Source: Methanohalophilus euhalobius
Lineage (GTDB): Archaea; Halobacteriota; Methanosarcinia; Methanosarcinales; Methanosarcinaceae
Assembly (NCBI RefSeq): GCF_900215215.1
Contig: NZ_OBDR01000001.1
Span: 248,001-312,000 of the forward strand
Length of the DNA stretch: 64,000 nucleotides
Direction: 5' to 3'
Under the pieces are notes generated by a model. That model was not told where the DNA came from and ran no database searches. It saw nothing but the letters and a program-made list of their open reading frames with translations. This document shows positions 28,429-37,285 of this stretch, one piece after another. Position numbers and translations under genes: made by a program. The stretch's first letter is position 1. Every line of letters starts with the position of its first letter.

Positions 28429-28980
28429 TTAGAAGATTATTGCGAGGAATTTTGCAGTTTTGTCTCCGACTGCCTGCATTGAATGGTTGTAATTTGAATC
28501 GAAGTATATTGAGTCACCTTCATTGAGAATTATTTCATTATCATGAATGATAACTTTCAGGGACCCTTCAAGTACATAATCAAATTCCTGGCCGGGGTGG
28601 GAATTGGGGATGGAATCCTGGTTGGATTGGGGTTTAACGGTAACTACGAATGGTTCTGCCTTTTTGTGAATGAAATTTGGAGCCAGTCCTTCGTATTGGT
28701 ACTGTTTTCTTCTTTCTACACTTACTCCTTCATCTTTACGGGTAATGGTGAAAATATGCATCCTTGGATCTTCACCGGTAAGTAGCACCGTCATATCAAC
28801 TTCGAGCAATTGTGCAATTTCAAAGAGGATACTAGCAGGGATATCAAGTTCCCCTGATTCGTATTTACTATATTCTTCTAATGCGATATCAAGGGAGGAG
28901 GCTATTTCCTCTGCACTTATACCGGATAATCCACGCAATTCTTTGACACGTAATGAAATTTCTTTTATTTTTTCCTGCAT
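28429..28980 (-). CDS. XRE-cupin transcriptional regulator
   Basis: 183 residues: an N-terminal helix-turn-helix (about 8-62: [32 protein letters not shown]) and a C-terminal cupin barrel (about 105-180: [45 protein letters not shown]) that usually binds a small effector. It is the first gene of the acyl-CoA synthetase/oxidoreductase operon, so it probably regulates it in response to an acid or CoA ester (inference). The ATG at 28980 follows AAAGGTAGG and is preferred over the ATG at 29016. Confidence 0.9.
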   Translation of the reverse strand: MQEKIKEISLRVKELRGLSGISAEEIASSLDIALEEYSKYESGELDIPASILFEIAQLLEVDMTVLLTGEDPRMHIFTITRKDEGVSVERRKQYQYEGLAPNFIHKKAEPFVVTVKPQSNQDSIPNSHPGQEFDYVLEGSLKVIIHDNEIILNEGDSIYFDSNYNHSMQAVGDKTAKFLAIIF

Positions 28981-29153
28981 TTTGAGCCTACCTTTTAAAC
29001 TGTCATGTTTATCCATGATTTAAGTTTTAATCATTTTCACAACAATATCTTAAATATATTTGTGAATTGTGGAAGCGTGACTCATGCTAACAAGTAACAG
29101 TAATAGCACTTATTGCATATCCAAAATGTAACAAACTAAAAACTAAATCTGGA

Positions 29154-29363
29154 TTATTTATCAGCCAGTATCGGCCAGATGAGCAGGAAAATGATAAAAC
29201 TTAATAGAAATACAAAAATCGACCCTGCAACAATATCAACATCTGCAAATTTGTCCGGATTTCCATTATTGATTGAGATGGCAACTCCCGCAAAAAGGGC
29301 TGTTGTAATCATGGAACTTGCAAGAGCCAGGATTCGGTTTTTATTTTCATTTTTCTTATCCAT
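29154..29363 (-). CDS. small two-helix membrane protein
   Basis: 69 residues with a charged N-terminus (MDKKNENKNR) and two hydrophobic segments (about 10-32 and 45-66), hence a predicted small integral membrane protein. It lies 2 bp after the stop of copA on the same strand, so it is probably translated from the copper operon transcript. I do not recognise a family; an accessory role in metal export is inferred from position only. Confidence 0.6.
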   Translation of the reverse strand: MDKKNENKNRILALASSMITTALFAGVAISINNGNPDKFADVDIVAGSIFVFLLSFIIFLLIWPILADK

Positions 29364-29365
29364 AA

Positions 29366-32095
29366 TTAATCTACCTTTTTCCTTTTCATTAACAGGGAAT
29401 TTGTCATCACAGAGACCGAACTCAGGGCCATGAATGCTGCTGCCATTGCCGGTGTAATGAGTATTTGCTCAAATATTGGGAAGAGTACACCGGCTGCAAT
29501 AGGTATACCAAGTGTATTGTAACCAAATGCCCAGAAAAGGTTTTGTTTGATCTTTTTCATTGTCAGTTTACTTAAATTCAGGGCCTTTAAAATATCCTTC
29601 ATATCATTTTTAATAAGGACGATATCCGCAGACTCGATGGCCACATCCACTCCTGCACCCATAGCAATTCCAACATCAGCTTGGGTAAGGGCCGGTGCAT
29701 CATTGATGCCATCTCCAACCATTGCTACTCTTTTGCCCTGGCTTTGCAGCTTTTCAACCTCCGCAGCCTTATCTGCAGGTAGCACTTCTGCAAAGACTGT
29801 ATCAATTCCTGCCTGTCTTGCAATTGCATGTGCAGTTTTGCTGTTATCACCTGTAATCATGGCAACTTCAAGCCCCTCTTTCTGCAGTCGGGATATTACT
29901 GATGGTGCCTCCTCTTTCAATACATCAGCAACAGCCAGGACACCGGCAATTGTACCATCGAGGGCAACCATTATTGCTGTTTTTCCTTCATCTTCAAACT
30001 TATTCGAATCGCGGGATACATCTCCCATATCGATTCCTTTCTCTTCCATGAGACGTTTGGTGCCGATAAATACAGAATGATTTTCCCATTCTCCTACAAC
30101 TCCTTTGCCGGATAATGATTCAAAACCGGATACATTTTTTAGCTGAAGTTTTCTGGATTTTGCTCCTTCCACAATTGCTTCAGCCAGCGGATGCTCGGAA
30201 AGGATTTCAACTGAAGCTGCTGCCTGAAGCAGGTAGTTTTCTTCATAATTACCTGTTGTTGCAACATCTGTAAGGAAAGGTTTACCGATTGTCAGGGTAC
30301 CGGTTTTATCAAACACGATAGTGTCTATTTTTGGAGTAGTCTCCAGACTTTCCCCATCGCGTATGAGGATTCCATTTTCAGCACCCATTCCGGTACCTAC
30401 AATTATGGCAACCGGTGTGGCAAGCCCCAATGCACAGGGACACGAAATTACAAGCACCGTGATGGCAGCCAGCAGGGCAAAGAGGAAAGGACTGGCAACA
30501 CCTGTAAGTTCAGCAACATTAAATGTTCCGTAGCCTATGAAAAACCAGAATAAAAATGCCATCAGGGCAATGGACATCACAATGACAATAAAGTATCCTG
30601 CTACAATATCTGCAAGGCGCTGAATGGGTGCCTTTGATGTCTGGGCTCTTTCTACCATTTTTATGATCTGTGACAGGGCGGTATCAGCACCGACCTTTGT
30701 AGCTTTGAACCTGAATGAACCAGTCTTATTTATCGTTGCACCGATTACTGTATCTCCTGTGCTTTTTTCAACAGGGATGCTTTCCCCCGTGATCATGGAT
30801 TCATCAACAGCAGAATCCCCCTCTATGACTTCACCGTCAACCGGTATCTTTTCCCCGGGTTTTATAACGATGACATTTCCAGGTTTTACTTCTTCGACAG
30901 GAATATCTTTTTCTTCCCCATCCACGATTATCCGGGCAGTTTTTGCCCGCAGCCCCATAAGCTTACGTATCGCTTCCGAGGTCTTACCCCGGCTTTTGGC
31001 TTCCAGGTAACGTCCGAAAAGGATGAATGTAATAAGCATGGCAGCCGAATCAAAGTACGTATGTTCATATCCCGCCCCCAGATTCAGGAAGGCTGCTGCA
31101 GTGCTTGCAACAAAAGCGGCTCCGGTACCCGAGGCCACCAATAAGTTCATGTCGGCATATCCGTGCTGCAATCCCCTAAAAGCTCCGGTGAAAAACTGTC
31201 TGCCGGGAAAAGTCAAAGTGAGGGTTGCCAGGGTGAATTGAACAATATTGTTAGCGAGAATATCAGGCACATAAGGGTCAATCCTCAGCATTCCCTGCAT
31301 GGCACCAAGCGTCAGGGGTAATGTCATAGCAAAGGCTATCAAAACATTTTTTTGTTGCTCAATTCTTTCCTGTTCTCGTTTGTCTTTCAAATTATTTTGT
31401 GTACCATCCGGTATTGAAGCGCCGTAACCTGCGTTTTCTATGACTTTGATGAGACCTTCCTGATTGATTACGGAACTATCGAAAATTATATCCGCTTTTT
31501 CCAGGGATAAGTTTACATTTGCTTCAAATACGCCGGCTTGGTTTTTAAGCGCCTTTTCTACGTTGGATACACAGGAGGTGCAGCTCATCCCGGTAATATC
31601 CAGAGTCAGGCGATCACTGCGAATTCCGTACCCCAGGGACTCGATCTGCTCACGTATGTCATTTAAATCCAGCTTATTAACATCATATGTTATAGAGGCT
31701 TTTTCCGATGCAAAATTAACTGAGACTTCTCCAATTCCATCTACTTTTGCAAGGCCTGTTTCGATACGTTTGGCACAGGCAGTACAGGACATACCTGAAA
31801 TATTCAATGTCAGGGTCCTATCGGAATCTCGGGTTGATATTTCTTCAATGTTTACAGGACAGGTTCCTTCACATGCATTCTCTTCCTGGCCTTCGACAGA
31901 ATATCCGGCCTGGCTAATAGTATCCTTCATGGTTTCAACACTGGTGGATGAAGGATCATAATTCACTCTAGCAATACCACTTTCAAGGTCCACCTCTGCA
32001 GATTTCACTCCTTCAAGGCTTTCAAGAGCATCGCGGACACTTTTTGTGCAGTGTCCGCAACTCATACCGCTTATATGTAAAAAAATCTCAGCCAT
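29366..32095 (-). CDS. copA: copper-translocating P-type ATPase CopA
   Basis: 909-residue P1B-type ATPase. Three N-terminal heavy-metal domains carry GMSCGHC (about residue 10), GMSCTAC and GMSCTSC, unusual in having three where many archaeal enzymes have one or two. The transmembrane [13 protein letters not shown] metal site, the phosphorylation site [17 protein letters not shown] and [12 protein letters not shown] are all present. It exports Cu(I) across the membrane at the cost of ATP. I start at MAEIFLHIS; an ATG at 32122 would overlap the chaperone gene and adds unconserved residues. An HMA chaperone precedes it. Confidence 0.95.
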   Translation of the reverse strand: MAEIFLHISGMSCGHCTKSVRDALESLEGVKSAEVDLESGIARVNYDPSSTSVETMKDTISQAGYSVEGQEENACEGTCPVNIEEISTRDSDRTLTLNISGMSCTACAKRIETGLAKVDGIGEVSVNFASEKASITYDVNKLDLNDIREQIESLGYGIRSDRLTLDITGMSCTSCVSNVEKALKNQAGVFEANVNLSLEKADIIFDSSVINQEGLIKVIENAGYGASIPDGTQNNLKDKREQERIEQQKNVLIAFAMTLPLTLGAMQGMLRIDPYVPDILANNIVQFTLATLTLTFPGRQFFTGAFRGLQHGYADMNLLVASGTGAAFVASTAAAFLNLGAGYEHTYFDSAAMLITFILFGRYLEAKSRGKTSEAIRKLMGLRAKTARIIVDGEEKDIPVEEVKPGNVIVIKPGEKIPVDGEVIEGDSAVDESMITGESIPVEKSTGDTVIGATINKTGSFRFKATKVGADTALSQIIKMVERAQTSKAPIQRLADIVAGYFIVIVMSIALMAFLFWFFIGYGTFNVAELTGVASPFLFALLAAITVLVISCPCALGLATPVAIIVGTGMGAENGILIRDGESLETTPKIDTIVFDKTGTLTIGKPFLTDVATTGNYEENYLLQAAASVEILSEHPLAEAIVEGAKSRKLQLKNVSGFESLSGKGVVGEWENHSVFIGTKRLMEEKGIDMGDVSRDSNKFEDEGKTAIMVALDGTIAGVLAVADVLKEEAPSVISRLQKEGLEVAMITGDNSKTAHAIARQAGIDTVFAEVLPADKAAEVEKLQSQGKRVAMVGDGINDAPALTQADVGIAMGAGVDVAIESADIVLIKNDMKDILKALNLSKLTMKKIKQNLFWAFGYNTLGIPIAAGVLFPIFEQILITPAMAAAFMALSSVSVMTNSLLMKRKKVD

Positions 32096-32102
32096 GGTTA
32101 TA

Positions 32103-32303
32103 TTATGCCTCGTAACCTGCATCCCTGACAGCTTTTTTCAGCTCTTCTACATTTATATCAGGTTCATATTCCACGTGGACCTCGCCTTTTTCAAGATCTA
32201 CTTCCGCTCTGGATACTGAAGTAATATTTTGTAAAGCCTTCTCAACTGCCATCTTGCAATGGCCACATGTCATTCCTTTGACTTTAATATCTATCTTTTC
32301 CAT
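32103..32303 (-). CDS. copZ: copper chaperone, CopZ/HMA type
   Basis: 66-residue heavy-metal-associated domain with the Cu-binding motif GMTCGHC at residues 10-16 and the ferredoxin-like fold pattern of Atx1/CopZ proteins. It is expected to pass Cu(I) to the CopA N-terminal domains. It ends 7 bp before the copA start on the same strand. The divergent region to nadA (32304-32388) holds the promoters of both. Confidence 0.94.
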   Translation of the reverse strand: MEKIDIKVKGMTCGHCKMAVEKALQNITSVSRAEVDLEKGEVHVEYEPDINVEELKKAVRDAGYEA

Positions 32304-32388
32304 AAAATATCACCTGTTTAGGTTATCGTCCAACAATTTAATATATTTGCCTCTCAAATATAGTTAACGCCGTGAATTAGAGATTAAG

Positions 32389-33297
32389 ATGATTTATATG
32401 GATCAAATAATTGCTAAAATCGAAGAACTGAAGACAAAAATGAATGCTGTTATTCTGGCCCATAATTACCAGCGATGTGAAATACAGCAACTGGCAGATT
32501 ATGCTGGTGATTCACTTGGACTGAGCCGTCAGGCAGTGGAACATGATTGTGATGTCATTGTCTTTTGCGGAGTGGATTTCATGGCGGAGAGTGCGGCCAT
32601 TCTTTCCCCGAATAAGCAGGTACTACTGCCTGCAAAGGATGCTCATTGTCCCATGGCAGCAATGGTTGATGTGCCATCCCTCAGGAAAGCAAAAGCAAAC
32701 AACCCCGATGCTGCAGTTGTATGTTATGTTAATTCCTCAGCGGTTGTCAAGGCAGAAAGCGATATATGTTGTACTTCCTCAAATGCTGTCAATGTGGTAA
32801 ATTCTCTTGAAGAAGATAAAGTGATATTTGTGCCGGATAAGAACCTGGCACATTATGTCTCCCTTCACACAGAAAAACAAATAATCCCCTGGGAAGGTTA
32901 TTGTCCGGTTCATCACCAGATAATGCCGGAAGAAATCAGAATGGCAAAACAGGAGCATCCTGATGCTGAATTCCTGGCTCATCCGGAATGCAGGCCTGAA
33001 GTTGTTGAAATGGCAGATGCAGTACTCAGTACCTCGGGAATTATTGAAAGAGCGGGCAAAACAGATGTAAATGAATTTATAATCGGGACGGAAAATGGTA
33101 TTCTTTGCAGGCTCAAGGAGCAGCATCCTGATAAAACGTTCTATTTTGCTTCTGCCTTTGCCTCATGTGCAAACATGAAAATGGTTACACCTTCCATTTT
33201 GCTGGATTCAATGGAAAAAATGCAATATGAAGTGAATGTAGAAGAAAGTATAAGGGAAAAGGCAAAAAAATCCCTTGATCGAATGCTTGAAATTTAA
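32389..33297 (+). CDS. nadA: quinolinate synthase NadA
   Basis: 302-residue [4Fe-4S] enzyme that condenses iminoaspartate with dihydroxyacetone phosphate to quinolinate in NAD synthesis. Evidence: [23 protein letters not shown] at the N-terminus, [14 protein letters not shown], the cluster cysteines in [17 protein letters not shown] and FASCANMKM, and GIIERAG. It begins [10 protein letters not shown]; a second ATG three codons in is possible. No nadB or nadC is adjacent. Confidence 0.95.
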   Translation: MIYMDQIIAKIEELKTKMNAVILAHNYQRCEIQQLADYAGDSLGLSRQAVEHDCDVIVFCGVDFMAESAAILSPNKQVLLPAKDAHCPMAAMVDVPSLRKAKANNPDAAVVCYVNSSAVVKAESDICCTSSNAVNVVNSLEEDKVIFVPDKNLAHYVSLHTEKQIIPWEGYCPVHHQIMPEEIRMAKQEHPDAEFLAHPECRPEVVEMADAVLSTSGIIERAGKTDVNEFIIGTENGILCRLKEQHPDKTFYFASAFASCANMKMVTPSILLDSMEKMQYEVNVEESIREKAKKSLDRMLEI

Positions 33298-33429
33298 TCT
33301 GCATTCTTGTACTTAAAGGGCATCAGGCGCTTTTCAAGGGCCGCCTGTATATATTCGATCAACATGTACTTATCATCTCAAGCGATTATCACTTTTGGGA
33401 TTGTATATAGCATTGTTTATTTCAGATAT

Positions 33430-33554
33430 TTAGTAATTATCCTCCCTTACGACAGTTTGTTTTTTGAGTTTACTGCTTATTAGAAATAACTGACACTCAT
33501 CAATGGAAAGAAATGCATCGATCATCTCTGAGATATAAAGTAAAGAACTCTCAT
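33430..33554 (-). pseudogene. relic of a HEPN-domain toxin gene
   Basis: The ATG at 33554 overlaps the stop of the MNT nucleotidyltransferase gene (ATGA), the standard layout of an MNT-HEPN pair. It is in frame for ten codons (MRVLYFISQR) before a stop. In the neighbouring frame the reading continues as LLYISEMIDAFLSIDECQLF then KLKKQTVVRE, stopping at 33430. This recalls the N-terminus of DUF86/HEPN proteins. The rest of the domain, including the catalytic R-x4-6-H, is absent. The gene is thus dead by frameshift and truncation. The family call is inferred from position and weak similarity. Confidence 0.4.
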
Positions 33555-33835
33555 AAAACCACCATCTCTTTCAGGAAATTATCTTGCATCCTGGGATGCA
33601 GGGCTCGTTTTGACACCACGTCCATAGGCAATTCGAGCAAGTCTTCAAGGTAGTCGGCAAGTCCCACAAGGTCAAACAGGGTGGCTTCGGTATCAAAATT
33701 GACCAGCACATCAACATCACTTCCCGGCTTTTCTTCTCCCCTTGCATAGGACCAGAAGATTCCGACAACTTCGGCTTTGTACTCCTGCCTGGTCTCTCCC
33801 CGGTGCTCTTTAATCAGGAGTTTTATCTCATCCAA
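33551..33835 (-). CDS. MNT-type minimal nucleotidyltransferase (antitoxin-like)
   Basis: 94-residue nucleotidyltransferase of the MntA group. The active-site region reads GIFWSYARGEEKPGSDVDVLVNF: the two catalytic Asp (SDVDVL) are present, but the glycine of the usual GSxxRG is replaced by Trp (FWSYARG), which may impair activity. MntA antitoxins AMPylate HEPN toxins; the expected HEPN gene is a relic here. The start is a TTG at 33835, as no in-frame ATG is seen. It is likely an orphan or decaying antitoxin. Confidence 0.75.
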   Translation of the reverse strand: MDEIKLLIKEHRGETRQEYKAEVVGIFWSYARGEEKPGSDVDVLVNFDTEATLFDLVGLADYLEDLLELPMDVVSKRALHPRMQDNFLKEMVVL

Positions 33836-33893
33836 TCTTGGTGGGATTCTTTTGCTTCTCCTCGTCCAGAAACTTGCTCCATAACTGCACTCA

Positions 33894-34529
33894 TTATCGC
33901 CAAATATGCAAGCCCAGCAGTTCCAGTCCCTGTTCTATGAAAAACAAAGCAAAGAGGAGATACAGCACTCCCAGACTTCGAAATAGATGAAGATAGTACT
34001 TGCTTTTCAAAAAATCCCTGCTTTTGCCTACAAACAAGGCAATCATAACTTTAGAACCTACAAGCAGGGCATAGAATCCGATAATAAACATTATCCGTGC
34101 GAGCCTGTCAACCTCTGCAGTCCTGAAGAGAATCGGTCCTCCGATTGCAATCCAAAGCAGGTAGGGATGGGGGTTCAGGAAATTTGCCAGTATGCCTTTT
34201 TCTGGGATTCCTTTTTCTGGTTAGTTATCTCGATATTGATATTTTTGGTCCTTAAAGAAGTAATTCCCAGATGCATCAGGTAAAGTGCCCCTGCCAGGCT
34301 TATAAAGGCGATCACCGAATTTTGCTACTGGAAATGTATTAGTATGTAAATCACAGCTGATACTATCAGGAAGTCTTATTAAAGGAGAAATAGCAACCTT
34401 AAAACCTTCTTTTGACCCGTGTTGCAGGCTTCCGGAAATTGTTATGACCATCAGTGGACCCGGAGATATGCCTGCAGCAAAACCAAGAAGGGTCCCTGTC
34501 ATCAGGATTTCTGCAAATTCATACATCAT
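33894..34529 (-). pseudogene. broken LysE-family amino-acid exporter
   Basis: The N-terminus is intact: MMYEFAEILMTGTLLGFAAGISPGPLM, the signature of LysE/RhtB exporters. After ISPLI the frame is lost near 34375, and the next frame continues DFLIVSAVIYILIHF. An in-frame TAG follows, then LAGALYLMHLGI. A third lesion at an A-run near 34200-34215 changes frame again to GILANFLNPHPYLLWIAIGG and then FIIGFYALLVGSKVM, ending at 33894. Three lesions make this a clear pseudogene. A short tandem duplication (CCAGAAAAAGG twice) sits at the third lesion. Confidence 0.85.
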
Positions 34530-34575
34530 TCTCTCTTCTTATTTACGGGAGGAAGCCATTTACCGGCGTGAAAAT

Positions 34576-35085
34576 TCAGTGTAGTTTGATAATTTCAGTC
34601 TGTTCTGCGATTGTCAGTTCAAATTCATCTGCGGGAATGGCCCTGGTAGAAAGGACTTCTTCAAATTTGCCGCTCTCAACCTTTATGTTCCTGCTGGCGG
34701 TTACCGTGAGACTCACCTGAGACTGGCCATCTGCAGCATTACCTTCGATCCGGATATCGTATTTGCCTGAAGGTACATCGCATTCGCAGATTTCCGCTAC
34801 ACCCTCTGAAGCTCTTGCACGTCTGGTTATCCATAACAATATCTTTACCCTGACCTTCAGGTCCTTCACTCTTTCGGCTCTCACCGTTAAACGATTGGGC
34901 CTTTCTGGTACTTCTGTGTCAGGCATACGACATTTGTATTTTCCACCCTTCACCGGCACGGTCTTGGTAAAGGTCATTGCTACATCCACTGATTCCGCAG
35001 AGGATGTGCCACGTATGATGACATCATCTCCTGCCCTGGGTTCTGGTGGTATAATCTCGAAATCCTTGTTTTCTGGAGTATCCAT
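34576..35085 (-). CDS. hypothetical protein, beta-rich
   Basis: 169 residues, no signal peptide or membrane segment. Begins MDTPENKDFEIIPPEPRAGDDVIIRG; alternating hydrophobic patterns through the length suggest two stacked beta-sandwich domains (about 20-90 and 95-165). It is the only intact-looking gene between LysE and the IS remnant. I do not recognise a family. The upstream 100 bases are AT-rich with an inverted repeat (ATAATAATT / AATTATTAT, 35147-35172). Confidence 0.55.
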   Translation of the reverse strand: MDTPENKDFEIIPPEPRAGDDVIIRGTSSAESVDVAMTFTKTVPVKGGKYKCRMPDTEVPERPNRLTVRAERVKDLKVRVKILLWITRRARASEGVAEICECDVPSGKYDIRIEGNAADGQSQVSLTVTASRNIKVESGKFEEVLSTRAIPADEFELTIAEQTEIIKLH

Positions 35086-35243
35086 TGTAATTAAAAATGG
35101 CTGGTAGTCCTTTATGTTTCTTTCTGATTGCTCGTTACAGAAGCGTATAATAATTATTTTTGTAATTATTATTTTTATAACTATTTGGCTCTGTAGAAAT
35201 TATCATTTGAATAATTATTAAAGCAGAGATCACCCTGTCTATA

Positions 35244-35406
35244 TTATGGATTAATAATTTGAACTTGACCTCTGACCTGATTTCTGTATTTTGTTGCTCT
35301 CAGTTCTTCCCCATATTCCTTTTCAAAACAGAAAACATCGTCTCTACCAGATTTCTGTAATGATAGATGTCTTCATCAAATTCATCTCTCATTCTACGAC
35401 GGTATA
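35244..35406 (-). pseudogene. transposase C-terminal remnant
   Basis: A minus-strand frame without a start reads YRRRMRDEFDEDIYHYRN, then VETMFSVLKRNMGEELRA and TKYRNQV, ending at a stop at 35244. The Y-x-x-R-N-x-V-E-T-x-F pattern with the basic tail is the C-terminal end (glutamate region) of IS4/IS5-type DDE transposases. The 5' part is lost at the hairpin pair at 35407-35454. Confidence 0.75.
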
Positions 35407-35454
35407 CCATTAAATCACAGATTTAATGGGAGTTCCAGATTTCCAATCTGGAAC
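35407..35454. repeat. two tandem perfect hairpins inside the IS remnant
   Basis: CCATTAAATC-ACA-GATTTAATGG (35407-35429) is followed after two bases by GTTCCAGATT-TCC-AATCTGGAAC (35432-35454). Each is a perfect 10-bp stem with a 3-base loop. They sit exactly where the transposase remnant loses its upstream sequence, so they may mark the deletion end or be an insertion of their own. The stem sequences are unrelated. Confidence 0.6.
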
Positions 35455-35557
35455 AAAATATATCCATCCCCTTTGTGTTTTGTCTATCCAGAATCACATT
35501 GGGGACCTCTTCTTATAAAAATGATAATGTATTAGTGGAAGTTAGAGGAAAGGGTTT

Positions 35558-35978
35558 CTACAGAGCCGTTTTTTGGAAAGCTTGATCCATGTTTTTTTCA
35601 TACAGATTATATCCCAGAGGAGTTCGATCTTCAGGATAGCCGGAGACAATGGTGCCGCATTCATCGATATACTCAAGAGCATAAAATCCCTGCGACCTTT
35701 CGTACAGGGCTTTGAAGAACCTCATATAGAAGTCATCAGGAACTCCATTTTCAGCGCCTGCTATTACTTCCCGGGCTACGACCTTCTCATTCAGAAACTC
35801 TGTGACAGCCGATGATATTTGTTTTGTATTGAGGGTCTGTTGTTCTGTATATTGTTCCTCACAGATTTCCTGGACCCCGAGGTTTAAACGTACCCCCAAA
35901 AAAAACAACAGAACCTATAAAAAGAAGGGTAATGAAAGTTATGATTATTGTGTTATATCGTCGATTACTGAAAAACAT
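35558..35978 (-). pseudogene. sensor kinase N-terminal fragment, frameshifted and truncated
   Basis: Starting at the ATG at 35978 the sequence reads MFFSNRRYNTIIITFITLLF, a transmembrane anchor. The frame then slips in a T8G5 run near 35895-35907 and continues in the next frame as LGVQEICEEQYTEQQTLN and on to LYERSQGFYALEYIDECG and PLGYNLYEKNMDQAFQK. This is an extracytoplasmic sensor domain of the type found before PAS and kinase domains. The gene ends inside the IS remnant's terminal repeat (stop at 35558). The kinase part is absent from the window. Confidence 0.75.
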
Positions 35979-35986
35979 GGGAATGA

Positions 35987-36507
35987 TCAGTCTTGTGCCC
36001 GGCGCAATACCATTCGAATGCGGGCCTTCAGTTCTCTCAGGTTGAAAGGTTTTGCAATATAATCGTCTGCACCTGTCTCGATTCCTTCTACCCGGTCATC
36101 AACTTCCCCTTTTGCGGTAAGCATTATTATGGGGATGTGGTTATGCAGTTCATCCTCTTTCAGGTGTTTGCACACTTCAAAACCATCCATATCCGGCATC
36201 ATGACATCCAGAAGAATAAGGTCTGGTGTTTTTCCTCAATATCTTCAAGACCAGTTTTCCCGTTATATGCCTCAACAACATTATATCCTTCTGCCTGCAA
36301 TGCTCTTTTTGCAGCAATTATGGCATCGGGCTTGTCATCTATTATCAGGATGGTTTGCCTGGAATCTCCCAGCTCTTCAAGTCTTGTTTGTACTGTTTCT
36401 TCAGATATTTTCAGTACATCTGCCAGTTCGACTGCAGAAAGGGCCGGATTCTTTTCAAGAAGACTGAGTATTTTATCGTCAAGTTCTTTTTCGGGCATAA
36501 TGACCAC
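35987..36507 (-). pseudogene. response regulator with N-terminal HTH, frameshifted
   Basis: The upstream part (36507-36199) encodes a short helix-turn-helix-like region (LSAVELADVLKISEETVQ) and the first half of a receiver domain (ILIIDDKPDA). It goes out of frame in an A5 run near 36230. In the next frame the receiver domain continues with the phospho-acceptor segment LILLDVMMPDMDGFE and MLTAKGE, then AKPFNLRE, ending at 35987. One extra A would restore a single 174-residue regulator. It lies 8 bp upstream of the broken sensor kinase and may have been its partner. Confidence 0.8.
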
Positions 36508-36640
36508 TAAATAATAGTATTCCCATCAAATAGTCTATGCCATTAAAGCCTTTCCAAATATATGGAAGACCTGTTATTCAGAGATATAAGTTGACCATAA
36601 TTAGAAAGACTTATAAAATATAATGTTGTAAGTAAGCAGG

Positions 36641-36922
36641 ATGGATGTTCTCGAAAAGATATTCGGCAGGACTGCACAGATGACTGTTCTCAAAAACCTG
36701 ATATCCCATAAGGGGGACTCTACCTATCTCTCAGGAATTGCAGAAGAGACAGGCTTGTCTCATTCGAGTGTTGCCCGTGTAATAGCACCTCTTGTAGAAA
36801 CAGGTATTGTTAAGGAGAAACCCCTGGGAAAACAGATACGCACTTTCAGTCTCAATATGGATAGTGAATTGACACAGCTTGTCCTTGAATTCTATGATCA
36901 TATCCACAAGTTTGCCGATTGA
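36641..36922 (+). CDS. winged-helix transcriptional regulator
   Basis: 93 residues. The winged helix-turn-helix pattern is clear: MTVLKNLISHKGDSTYLSGI, then AEETGLSHSSVARVIAPL as the recognition helix, ETGIVKEKPLGKQIRTFSLN as the wing. It resembles MarR/ArsR-like small regulators of archaea. No partner or operator is evident; it diverges from the broken response-regulator locus, which suggests it once controlled that region (weak inference). Confidence 0.7.
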   Translation: MDVLEKIFGRTAQMTVLKNLISHKGDSTYLSGIAEETGLSHSSVARVIAPLVETGIVKEKPLGKQIRTFSLNMDSELTQLVLEFYDHIHKFAD

Positions 36923-36925
36923 TTC

Positions 36926-37205
36926 TTAATAATATTTTTGTTCATCCAATGTGTCCGGATGTACGCTACTGTTATTCTTTCCAAGCATAATTCTTGCAAG
37001 ACTGCCGGATATGGCCGCAAGGATATTGGATATGTGAAGTGTATAGAATGCAATTATTATTTCCATAATGGAGGTTAGAAGTGCCTCGGCAAACTGTCTA
37101 TCAGGATTCCTGAATTTCCTGACTACCAGTAGATAGTGGTAAGCGGTGCGAATATAAGTCCAACGATCAGGGTGAAGCAGATAGTCAGTATTATAAGTGT
37201 AAAGG
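36926..37205 (-). pseudogene. small membrane protein, frameshifted
   Basis: Two overlapping frames hold parts of one likely protein. One frame (about 37205-37130) reads RTFTLIILTICFTLIVGLIF APLTTIYW, a strong transmembrane helix, then stops. The other frame continues LLVVRKFRNPDRQFAEALLTS and a second hydrophobic segment (MEIIIAFYTLHISNILAAIS), ending at 36926. A shift of one or two bases near 37130 explains the break. The reading frame as it stands begins KENLYTY at 37216 and has lost the first helix. Family not recognised. Confidence 0.5.
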
Positions 37206-37265
37206 TTCTCCTTCAAAATAATTGTCTATCAGAGTATTATTATCCACAAGCACTGTGATTCTCAT
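37191..37265 (-). pseudogene. start of an MBL-fold hydrolase, cut off by a deletion
   Basis: From the ATG at 37265 the frame reads MRITVLVDNNTLIDNYFEGEP, the recognisable N-terminus of archaeal MBL-fold enzymes of the type annotated as dihydropterin-ribofuranosyl-aminobenzene phosphate synthases. After GEP it switches to LHL and a stop at 37191, whereas the family continues with GLSFYIE. The sequence from there on matches the membrane-protein relic, so this is a deletion joint between two genes at about 37204. Confidence 0.55.
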
Positions 37266-37285
37266 AAAGAAAAATTGTGGGCCTG

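Larger units (their letters stand above)
35187..35567. mobile_element. decayed insertion sequence with terminal inverted repeats
   Basis: The 13-bp sequence GGCTCTGTAGAAA at 35187-35199 is present as its exact complement TTTCTACAGAGCC at 35555-35567, giving terminal inverted repeats of a 381-bp element. Inside is the 3' end of a DDE transposase (35244-35406, minus strand). The rest of the transposase is missing, so the copy is a non-mobile or MITE-like derivative. The right end lies inside a sensor-kinase gene: its reading frame ends T-A-L-stop within the repeat. I could not identify a target duplication with confidence. Confidence 0.75.

Noticed and set aside
34299..34340. In-frame TAG in the LysE gene as a pyrrolysine codon
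   Set aside because: Methylotrophic methanogens can read UAG as pyrrolysine, but the same gene has two frameshifts, so the stop is better taken as decay.
35987..36202. The short response-regulator frame as a separate small receiver protein
   Set aside because: It lacks the first half of the receiver domain, which is encoded directly upstream in another frame; it is the second part of one broken gene.
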